From assembly GCA_938036665.1 (NCBI GenBank), contig CALHWR010000212.1, positions 1-5,986 of the forward strand: a stretch of 5,986 nt of DNA, in the 5' to 3' direction. The position numbers were made by a program, and so were the translations under genes. The notes beneath the pieces were generated by a model. That model was not told where the DNA came from, made no database searches, and saw nothing but the letters and a program-made list of their open reading frames with translations. Shown here in pieces: positions 1 to 4,879 of the stretch. Position 1 is the stretch's first letter, and every line of letters starts with the position of its first letter. The DNA is from an uncultured Collinsella sp. (GTDB taxonomy: Bacteria; Actinomycetota; Coriobacteriia; Coriobacteriales; Coriobacteriaceae).

Positions 1-694
1 TGTTGCGGCGGCGCTCCTCGGTGACGGCGGCCATGCGGTCGCGCTCCACGCGCTGCAGGATGTATGCCGAGTAGCCGCCCTCGAAGGGATCGACCTGGCC
101 GTCGTGGACCTCCCACATGCTGGTGCAGACCTCGTCCAAGAACCAGCGATCGTGCGTGACCACGAGCATGGCGCCCTGACCGCGCTGCCAGCGGGCCTTT
201 AAGTGACGCGCAAGCCAGTTGATGGTACGCATGTCCAGGTGGTTGGTGGGCTCGTCGAGCATGAGCACGTCGTAGTCGCCGATCAGCAGGCGCGCGAGGT
301 CCACGCGACGGCGCTGGCCGCCCGAAAGCTCGCCCACTGTGCCTTCCCAGGGCACATCGCTGATGAGGCCGGCCAGAATCTGGCGCGTACGCGGACTCGA
401 CGCCCACTCATACTCGGGCGCGTCGCCCACGACGGCATGATGCACGGTGTCGGTATCGACCAGGTTGTCCTTTTGGCCGAGCAGACCGATCGTCGTGCCG
501 CGGCGGTGCGTCACGCGGCCGTCGTCGGGTTCCAGCGTGCCGGCGAGTACACTCAGCAGCGTCGACTTGCCGTCGCCGTTTTTACCGACGATACCAATGC
601 GGTCGCCCTCGCCCACGCCGAGCGTCACGCTATCGAAAATATGCTTGGTGGGAAACTCTAGGCTGATGGAATCGCATCCCAAAAGAATCGCCAT
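1..694 (-). CDS. ABC-F family ATP-binding protein (Uup-like), 5' part only
   Basis: The reading frame starts at ATG 694-692 and is open through the left edge, giving 231 residues of a protein that is usually about 500-650 long. All motifs of a first nucleotide-binding domain are visible: Walker A GKNGDGKST (37-45), Q-loop Q74, signature LSGGQ (123-127), Walker B and D-loop LMLDEPTNHLD (144-154) and the H-loop VTHDR (179-183). DEPTNHLD is typical of ABC-F proteins, which have no membrane domain and act on ribosomes. The segment FEGGYSAYILQRVERDR (204-220) begins the charged inter-domain linker (P-site tRNA interaction motif). The second ATPase domain lies outside the window. A Shine-Dalgarno GAAGGAG (709-703) sits 8 bases before the ATG. 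It is a separate unit from the pst operon, with a terminator between them. The family is clear. The subtype (Uup-like, EttA-like or resistance-type) is not settled, though the sequence looks more like a housekeeping Uup type than a drug-resistance ARE. Confidence 0.93.
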   Translation of the reverse strand, partial: MAILLGCDSISLEFPTKHIFDSVTLGVGEGDRIGIVGKNGDGKSTLLSVLAGTLEPDDGRVTHRRGTTIGLLGQKDNLVDTDTVHHAVVGDAPEYEWASSPRTRQILAGLISDVPWEGTVGELSGGQRRRVDLARLLIGDYDVLMLDEPTNHLDMRTINWLARHLKARWQRGQGAMLVVTHDRWFLDEVCTSMWEVHDGQVDPFEGGYSAYILQRVERDRMAAVTEERRRN

Positions 695-729
695 ATGCCC
701 TGCTCCTTCGTAGAAATTCAACGTTGTCC

Positions 730-735
730 ATGATA
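730..735 (-). promoter_or_regulatory. Possible -10 element of the ABC-F gene
   Basis: On the minus strand TATCAT (735-730) matches the sigma-70 type consensus TATAAT at five of six positions and lies 35 bases before the ABC-F start codon. The position 17 bases upstream (758-753, TGGTTT) is a poor -35 and overlaps one arm of the palindrome at 755-789. This is a weak call resting on one hexamer. Confidence 0.3.
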
Positions 736-754
736 GCAGCGAGCCCCACCCCAA

Positions 755-789
755 ACCACCACGAAGGTGCCTGTCCCCTTTGTGGTGGT
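755..789. repeat. REP-like palindrome with GGTGCCTGTCCCC core
   Basis: Arms 755-767 and 777-789 pair over 13 positions. Twelve are Watson-Crick pairs, and the thirteenth is G763/T781, a G-U wobble only in plus-strand RNA. The loop is 9 bases (768-776). The outer arms read ACCACCAC and GTGGTGGT. On the minus strand the core reads AAAGGGGACAGGCACC, a motif I recall as recurring in intergenic palindromes of many bacteria that carry REP-associated (RAYT, Y1) transposases. It has no U-tract suited to a minus-strand terminator and lies between the pstB terminator and the ABC-F gene. The palindrome is directly visible. Its status as a dispersed repeat is recalled and inferred. Confidence 0.55.
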
Positions 790-806
790 CGTTTCGGTCG
801 CAGAGC

Positions 807-844
807 AAAAAGGCGGGCCATCTCGCAAAAGAGATGACCCGCCT
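807..844 (-). terminator. Intrinsic terminator of the pst operon
   Basis: In minus-strand RNA, arms 844-831 and 824-811 pair at 13 of 14 positions (AGGCGGG with CCCGCCT outside, GAGATG with CATCTC inside, one A/C mismatch between). The loop is six bases and is followed at once by a run of U (complement of 811-807). It begins 55 bases after the pstB stop. A second, weaker hairpin (CCCGCG 861-856 paired with CGCGGG 881-876) lies between pstB and this terminator. The strong stem plus U-tract makes this the likely end of the pstSCAB message and separates it from the ABC-F gene. Confidence 0.88.
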
Positions 845-899
845 CTCCAATCAGTCCCGCGACAACCGTGGCCGCCGCGGGCCTCAAGCATGTCCCGGA

Positions 900-1772
900 C
901 TAGGAGAACATACCGGTGAGGTAATCATTCAGCCGCTTATCCTTGGGCCGTTGGAAAATCTCGTCGGTCTCGTCGTACTCGACCATATCGCTCATGTAGA
1001 AGAACGCCGTGCGGTTGGACACGCGCGACGCCTGCTCCATGTTGTGCGTCACGATGACGATGGCACGGTCGGCAACGATCGACGACATCAGGTCCTCGAT
1101 CGCCAACGTCGAGATGGGGTCGAGCGCCGAGCAGGGCTCGTCGAACAGGATCACGTCGGGGTTGAGCGCCAGCGTGCGCGCAATGCACAGACGCTGCTGC
1201 TGACCGCCCGAAAGCGCGTAGGCGCTCTTGTCGAGCTTGTCTTTGACCTCGTCCCACAGCGCGGCACCGCGCAGACTTTCCTCGACCATGCGGTCGAGCT
1301 CGTCACGGTCGGTGATGCCGTGGCGCTTGGGCGCAAAGGTGATGTTGTCGCGAATGGACTTGCGGAAGGGGTTGGGCTGCTGGAACACCATGCCGATGGA
1401 GCGACGCAGCTCGTACGTGTTCTCGGTCTTGGTGTTCACGTTGCGCCCGCGGTAGTTGATCTCGCCCTCCACGCGACAGCGGCGAATCTCGCGATTCATC
1501 AGGTTGAGGCTACGCAAGAAGGTCGACTTGCCGCAGCCCGAAGGCCCGATGAGCGCCGTGATCTCACCCTTGTGGAAGTCGAGCGACGTATTGTGCAGCG
1601 CATGGTGGTCGCCATAGTACACGTTGACGTCCTTGGCGGAGAGCACGACCTCGTCGCTCACGGCCTTGCCGCTCACGCGCACGCGCCTCTCGCTCTCCCC
1701 CACGCTCGACAGAAAGTCCTGGGTGTCGGACGTGGCCGCCTCGGTTGCGGGCGTTGCATTCATATCGCTCAT
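900..1772 (-). CDS. pstB: Phosphate ABC transporter ATP-binding protein PstB
   Basis: PstB is the cytoplasmic ATPase that powers phosphate import through PstC and PstA. In the 290-residue protein, Walker A GPSGCGKST is at 76-84, the Q-loop FQQPNPF at 130-136, the signature LSGGQQQRL at 187-195, Walker B with D-loop VILFDEPCSALD at 207-218 and the H-loop H243. The phrases DEPCSALDPIST and VTHNMEQA are diagnostic of PstB and separate it from other ABC ATPases. The ATG at 1772-1770 overlaps the pstA stop as ATGA, which implies translational coupling. AAGGAA lies 12 bases upstream, and a second ATG three codons later is possible. The first 40 or so residues are an acidic and polar extension that E. 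coli PstB (about 257 residues) lacks. It is the last gene of the operon: no phoU follows, and a terminator comes next. Confidence 0.98.
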   Translation of the reverse strand: MSDMNATPATEAATSDTQDFLSSVGESERRVRVSGKAVSDEVVLSAKDVNVYYGDHHALHNTSLDFHKGEITALIGPSGCGKSTFLRSLNLMNREIRRCRVEGEINYRGRNVNTKTENTYELRRSIGMVFQQPNPFRKSIRDNITFAPKRHGITDRDELDRMVEESLRGAALWDEVKDKLDKSAYALSGGQQQRLCIARTLALNPDVILFDEPCSALDPISTLAIEDLMSSIVADRAIVIVTHNMEQASRVSNRTAFFYMSDMVEYDETDEIFQRPKDKRLNDYLTGMFS

Positions 1773-2695
1773 TCGGCCGTCATCTTCCTTGCCAGTTGCT
1801 TGCCCACGATACGGGCGACTACGTTAAACAGCAGCACGCAAATCATCAGCAGTGCCGCGGTGCCCCAGACGATCTGCTGGGCCTCGGGGCTGCCCTCGCC
1901 ATAGATCTTGTAGATGTGCACGGCCAGCGACTCGCCGGGACGGAACACGTTCCAGGCGCAGGTGGGGCTCGACAGGTTAAAGCTCAAGAAGTTGAGGCGG
2001 ACCGGCGAGCTCATGCCCGAGGTAAAGAGCAGCGCCGCGGCCTCGCCAAACACGCGGCCGGCCGAAAGCACGATGCCGGTCACGATGGCGGGCATGGCCT
2101 CGGGAATCAGGATGTGCAGTATGGCCTCCCAGCGAGTGAGGCCCATGGCCAGGCACGCATCGCGCTGGGCCTGCGGCACGTCCTCGAGCGCCTGCTGAAT
2201 CACGCGCACCAGGATGGGGATGTTGAACATGGTGAGCGCGACGGCGCCGGAGATGATGGAGTACTTCCAGCCCAGCTGCACCGAGAACACCAGAAAGCCG
2301 AACATGCCGACGACGATGGAGGGCAGCGAAGACAACGTCTCGATGGCGGTCGAGGCGATGTCGCGAATGGGACCGTCGGGCGCGTATTCAACTAGGAAGA
2401 CCGCGCCGCCCAGGCTGATGGGCACCGAGATGATCAGGGTAATCAGCAGCAGATAGAACGAGTCGAACAGCTGGTAGAGCACGCCGCCCTGCGTTCCGTT
2501 GGCGCGTGCGGGCTGCGTGAGAAAGCCCGGCTGGAACAGCGTCGAGATGCCCTCGAACAGGATGTAGGCCACCATGGAGACGACGATAAGCATGACGATG
2601 GCGACAATCGCCGTCAGCACGCCCGTGGCGATACGGTCTTGCCTTTGGACACGCCCGAGTCTCGCCTCGTCGATATGGATGCGCGTGCTAGCCAC
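1769..2695 (-). CDS. pstA: Phosphate ABC transporter permease PstA
   Basis: PstA is one of the two membrane subunits of the phosphate channel. I chose the GTG at 2695-2693 (308 residues): AAGGGGG lies 9 bases upstream, and this start overlaps the pstC stop by 8 bases (GTGGCTAG). An in-frame TTG at 2719 would add eight residues but would sit deeper inside pstC and upstream of that ribosome site. Hydrophobic segments fall near 22-48, 77-104, 124-140, 145-167, 198-215 and 276-297, the six-helix layout of the family. The cytoplasmic EAA loop that contacts PstB covers about 172-203 (DVPQAQRDACLAMGLTRWEA). GRVFGEAAAL (213-222) is the family's charged segment in the transmembrane region. The gene ends in ATGA shared with pstB. 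Confidence 0.96.
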   Translation of the reverse strand: MASTRIHIDEARLGRVQRQDRIATGVLTAIVAIVMLIVVSMVAYILFEGISTLFQPGFLTQPARANGTQGGVLYQLFDSFYLLLITLIISVPISLGGAVFLVEYAPDGPIRDIASTAIETLSSLPSIVVGMFGFLVFSVQLGWKYSIISGAVALTMFNIPILVRVIQQALEDVPQAQRDACLAMGLTRWEAILHILIPEAMPAIVTGIVLSAGRVFGEAAALLFTSGMSSPVRLNFLSFNLSSPTCAWNVFRPGESLAVHIYKIYGEGSPEAQQIVWGTAALLMICVLLFNVVARIVGKQLARKMTAE

Positions 2696-3596
2696 GAGCC
2701 TTCGCCCCCTTGCGGCCAATGAGATGGATGATCAGGATAAAGATGAGGCTCATGCCCATCAGCAGCAGGCCGAGCGCCCACAGGACGTCGTCCTGGGCCG
2801 AGCCCTCGGCATAGACCGCCATGGACGTGGTGAGCGTGGTGGTGATGGTAGACGCCGGCGACAGCAGCGACGTCGGCATGGCCTCGATGCCGCCAATGAC
2901 CATGCGCACGGCGAGCGTCTCGCCAAAGGCGCGGGTCATGCCAAGGATGACTGCGGTCATGAGCGACGGCATGGCGGACTTGAGCACCACGTGCCAGATG
3001 GTCTGCCAGCGGGTGTAGCCCAGCGCGAGCGAACCCTGGCGGTAGCTATCGGGCACGGCGCGCAGGCCATCGACCGAAAGCGTGGTCATCGTCGGCAGAA
3101 TCATGACGGCCAGCACGATGGCGCCGGGCAAGATGCCCAGGCCTGTGCTCACGTGGAAAACGCTCTTCATAAGGCCGACGACCACGTGAAAACCGATCAG
3201 GCCAAAGACGACCGAGGGAATACCGGTCAAAAGCTCAATGAGCGGCTGAAAAACCTTGGAGCCAAACTTAGGCTGAATCTCGACCGCAAAGATGGCAGAG
3301 CCGATGGCGATGGGCAGTGCGATGAGCGTGGAGAGCACCATGACCGCAAACGAGGTGACGATCAGGGGCAGGGCGCCAGTGTAGGGCAGGCCGTTTTCGG
3401 CCGTGTTGGCCAGGTCCCACTTGGTACCGGTAAAAAACTCGACGATCGAGACGCCGTCCTTGAAAAAAGCCGAGAGGCCCTTTTGGGCGACCATAAAGAT
3501 GAGCGCGGCAACGACAAGCGTCACGAGCGCTACGCACGCACCCGTGACGCCCAGGCCCACGTTCTCAAGCTCGCGCTTTGGCAGCTGTTTTGCCAT
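2688..3596 (-). CDS. pstC: Phosphate ABC transporter permease PstC
   Basis: PstC is the partner permease of PstA, and together they form the phosphate path across the membrane. The protein has 302 residues, a normal length. Six hydrophobic stretches lie near 16-38, 75-104, 122-146, 155-175, 205-222 and 270-294. A soluble outward loop covers about 41-75 (the GTKWD segment is typical of PstC). The EAA loop that docks on PstB is at about 180-212 (AVPDSYRQGSLALGYTRWQT). TRAFGETLAV (221-230) holds the conserved charged residues of the family within a membrane segment. The ATG at 3596-3594 is preceded by GGAAAGG six bases upstream. It starts 25 bases after the pstS stop with no hairpin between them, and its stop lies inside the start of pstA, so the three downstream genes are probably translated as a coupled set. 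Confidence 0.97.
   Translation of the reverse strand: MAKQLPKRELENVGLGVTGACVALVTLVVAALIFMVAQKGLSAFFKDGVSIVEFFTGTKWDLANTAENGLPYTGALPLIVTSFAVMVLSTLIALPIAIGSAIFAVEIQPKFGSKVFQPLIELLTGIPSVVFGLIGFHVVVGLMKSVFHVSTGLGILPGAIVLAVMILPTMTTLSVDGLRAVPDSYRQGSLALGYTRWQTIWHVVLKSAMPSLMTAVILGMTRAFGETLAVRMVIGGIEAMPTSLLSPASTITTTLTTSMAVYAEGSAQDDVLWALGLLLMGMSLIFILIIHLIGRKGAKARG
2705..2711 (-). promoter_or_regulatory. Ribosome binding site deciding the pstA start
   Basis: The minus strand reads AAGGGGG here, 9 bases before GTG 2695, inside the 3' end of pstC. Its position supports the GTG start over the upstream TTG at 2719. Confidence 0.6.
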
Positions 3597-3621
3597 TGCA
3601 AACCTTTCCGGGGGCGATTAC

Positions 3622-4560
3622 TTATTTAGCGGAGACCTTGCCACTGGCGTCCTTGACGACCTTCATGGCAGAAACGGGAATAAAGCCCTGCTCCTCGACG
3701 AGCTTGCCCTGGACGTCGTCGGAAAGCATGAACTCCAGGAAGGCCTTGGTGGCCTCGTCGGCGTCCTTAGCACAGTACATGTGCTCGGTCGCCCAGATCT
3801 TGAAGGAGTCGTCGGTGACGTTTGTGCTCTTGGGCTCGACGCCCTCGACCATGATGGCGTTGAACTTGGAGTCATCGAAGTGCGAGAAGTCGAGGTAGGA
3901 GATGGCGTTGTCGGTGCTGCCCATCTGAGTCTGGACATCGCCGGACTTGTCGAGCTCGGCGTCGCCCTTAAAGTCGACGGCCTCGTCGCCAAAGACGGCG
4001 GCCTCGAAGGTGGCGCGGGTGCCGGAGCCGGCCTTGCGATTGAGAACGACGATCTTGGCGTCGTCGCCGCCGACCTCCTTCCAGTTGGTGATCTGGCCGG
4101 AGAAGATACCCTTGAGCTGCTCGAGGGACAGGTCGTCGACCTTGACGTTCTTGGAGACGACGGGGCCCATGCCCACGACGGCGACCTCGTGGTCGACGAG
4201 GTTTTTGACCTGATCGGCCTCGAGCTTGGTCTCGGCGAAGACGTCGGAGTTACCGATGGTGACGGTGCCGGCGGCGACAGCGGTCAGGCCCTTGCCCGAA
4301 CCGTTACCCGAACCGGAGACGGAGACGTCCGGGTTGGCATCCATGAACTTCTCGGCAGCAGCCTCGACGAGAGCCTGGAACGAGGAAGCGCCGTCGTAGG
4401 TCACCTCGCCCGAGACGGACTCGGCAGCAGCGGCACTGCCCTCAGCAGCGGTGTTGGCGGCGTTGGAGCCGCCGCAACCAACGAGACCGAGACCGACGAT
4501 GCTGGCAAGACCACCAGCGAGGCCGAGGAACTGACGACGAGAATAAGCCTGATCGAGCAT
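3622..4560 (-). CDS. pstS: Phosphate-binding lipoprotein PstS
   Basis: PstS captures inorganic phosphate outside the cell and delivers it to PstC and PstA. The ATG at 4560-4558 (312 residues) has AAAGGAAG just upstream. An in-frame GTG at 4593 would put a 5' hairpin inside the coding region and lacks such a site. The N-terminus has a twin-arginine motif SRRQFL (7-12), a hydrophobic stretch and a lipobox LVGC with Cys29, so the mature protein should be lipid-anchored. A low-complexity Ala/Ser/Glu linker follows (30-50). Phosphate-contacting loops typical of the family are GSGNGSGKG (83-91), IGNSD (102-106) and KAGSGTR (176-182). GIFSGQITNW (151-160) is also diagnostic. It is the first gene of the operon and is likely induced by phosphate limitation through the upstream direct repeats. 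Confidence 0.97.
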   Translation of the reverse strand: MLDQAYSRRQFLGLAGGLASIVGLGLVGCGGSNAANTAAEGSAAAAESVSGEVTYDGASSFQALVEAAAEKFMDANPDVSVSGSGNGSGKGLTAVAAGTVTIGNSDVFAETKLEADQVKNLVDHEVAVVGMGPVVSKNVKVDDLSLEQLKGIFSGQITNWKEVGGDDAKIVVLNRKAGSGTRATFEAAVFGDEAVDFKGDAELDKSGDVQTQMGSTDNAISYLDFSHFDDSKFNAIMVEGVEPKSTNVTDDSFKIWATEHMYCAKDADEATKAFLEFMLSDDVQGKLVEEQGFIPVSAMKVVKDASGKVSAK

Positions 4561-4563
4561 GAT

Positions 4564-4571
4564 CTTCCTTT
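4564..4571 (-). promoter_or_regulatory. Ribosome binding site deciding the pstS start
   Basis: AAAGGAAG on the minus strand ends three bases before ATG 4560, with the AAGGA core five bases from it. This fixes the shorter start, so that the twin-arginine signal begins at residue 7. Confidence 0.7.
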
Positions 4572-4585
4572 CATACAAGCGACTC

Positions 4586-4602
4586 GCGGGCACCCTGCCC
4601 GC
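4586..4602 (-). other. Hairpin in the pstS leader
   Basis: GCGGGCA (4602-4596 in minus-strand sense) pairs perfectly over 7 bp with TGCCCGC (4592-4586) around a three-base loop. It lies 25 bases before the pstS ATG. No U-tract follows on the minus strand, so it is not a terminator for pstS. It may stabilise the 5' end of the message or affect translation. No function is shown by the sequence. Confidence 0.5.
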
Positions 4603-4657
4603 TTTGCTGTTTGGAAAGATACGGTCTCGATCGGGCAGCGCCCGCGTCAGCTGCGCT

Positions 4658-4663
4658 TTATTA
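4658..4663 (-). promoter_or_regulatory. Possible -10 element for pstS
   Basis: TAATAA (4663-4658) is the best -10-like hexamer between the candidate PHO box and pstS. No good -35 lies 16-18 bases upstream (TTGCGG at 4690-4685 is 21 bases away), which would fit a promoter that depends on an activator. The hexamer alone is weak evidence. Confidence 0.3.
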
Positions 4664-4705
4664 CGGGCATCTGATAGACCCTTACCGCAAGCGCGGCTCG
4701 GCTTT

Positions 4706-4733
4706 ACAAACGAATAACAAACCCGCCACCAAG
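4706..4733 (-). promoter_or_regulatory. Candidate PHO box (PhoP/PhoB-type direct repeats) upstream of pstS
   Basis: On the minus strand GTTTGT occurs at 4722-4717 and again at 4711-4706, exactly 11 bases apart. A third, weaker copy CTTGGT (4733-4728, four of six matches) continues the same 11-base period upstream. Tandem repeats of 6-7 bases with an 11-base period are the known layout of PhoB boxes in E. coli and PhoP boxes in Bacillus. The site lies about 145-170 bases before the pstS ATG, in the only long non-coding stretch upstream of the operon. Spacing and context support the call, but the repeat sequence itself is not a close match to any consensus I can cite. Confidence 0.45.
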
Positions 4734-4763
4734 CATGACCCGCCTTTTACACCAATAAAAACA

Positions 4764-4832
4764 AAGTTGCGGTGAAATAGTTCCTGCTTGGCCATCAAAT
4801 GGCCCATTCTAGGAACTATTCCACCGCAACTT
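4764..4832 (-). terminator. Long two-part hairpin, probable terminator of the dipeptidase gene
   Basis: Arms 4764-4785 and 4811-4832 are complementary over 22 positions, with one A/C mismatch on the plus strand (4775/4821) that becomes a U-G wobble in minus-strand RNA. The enclosed 25 bases contain a second perfect stem, GGCCAT (4790-4795) with ATGGCC (4799-4804) around CAA. In minus-strand RNA the structure is followed by UGUUUUUAUU (complement of 4763-4754), while the plus-strand side is followed by A residues. It therefore fits termination of the dipeptidase transcript, whose stop codon is 47 bases away. The stem is unusually long for a simple terminator, so it may also be a dispersed palindromic element. 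Confidence 0.7.
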
Positions 4833-4879
4833 AAAAAGCCCGGACGAAAGGGGTGCTAAGTTGTTAAAACGCCGCAGCC

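Noticed and set aside
630..887. An 85-codon minus-strand frame between pstB and the ABC-F gene
   Set aside because: It reads straight through the intrinsic terminator and the palindrome, overlaps the ABC-F start in another frame, and has no convincing ribosome site.
780..1904. A 374-codon open frame on the plus strand opposite pstB
   Set aside because: It lies antisense to a fully motif-supported pstB, crosses the terminator and the pstA junction, and its His/Arg/Val-rich translation matches no family. Long antisense frames are expected in GC-rich genes with strong codon bias.
2574..3629. A 351-codon open frame on the plus strand opposite pstC
   Set aside because: The translation is rich in His, Asp, Gln and Arg with no recognisable domain, and mirrors the hydrophobic codons of the permease.
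3622..4593. PstS starting at GTG 4593
   Set aside because: This start lies within the leader hairpin and has no ribosome site, while ATG 4560 has AAAGGAAG just upstream and gives a normal Tat/lipoprotein signal.
4586..4612. A plus-strand terminator (GCGGGCA-CCC-TGCCCGC followed by TTTGCTGTTT)
   Set aside because: The hairpin is real, but no plus-strand gene precedes it, so termination in that direction has no evident use.
3403..4674. A 423-codon open frame on the plus strand opposite pstS and the start of pstC
   Set aside because: The translation is a repetitive Gly/Asp/Leu/Val pattern produced by reading the complement of GAC/GTC-rich codons. It spans two real genes and the pstS leader.
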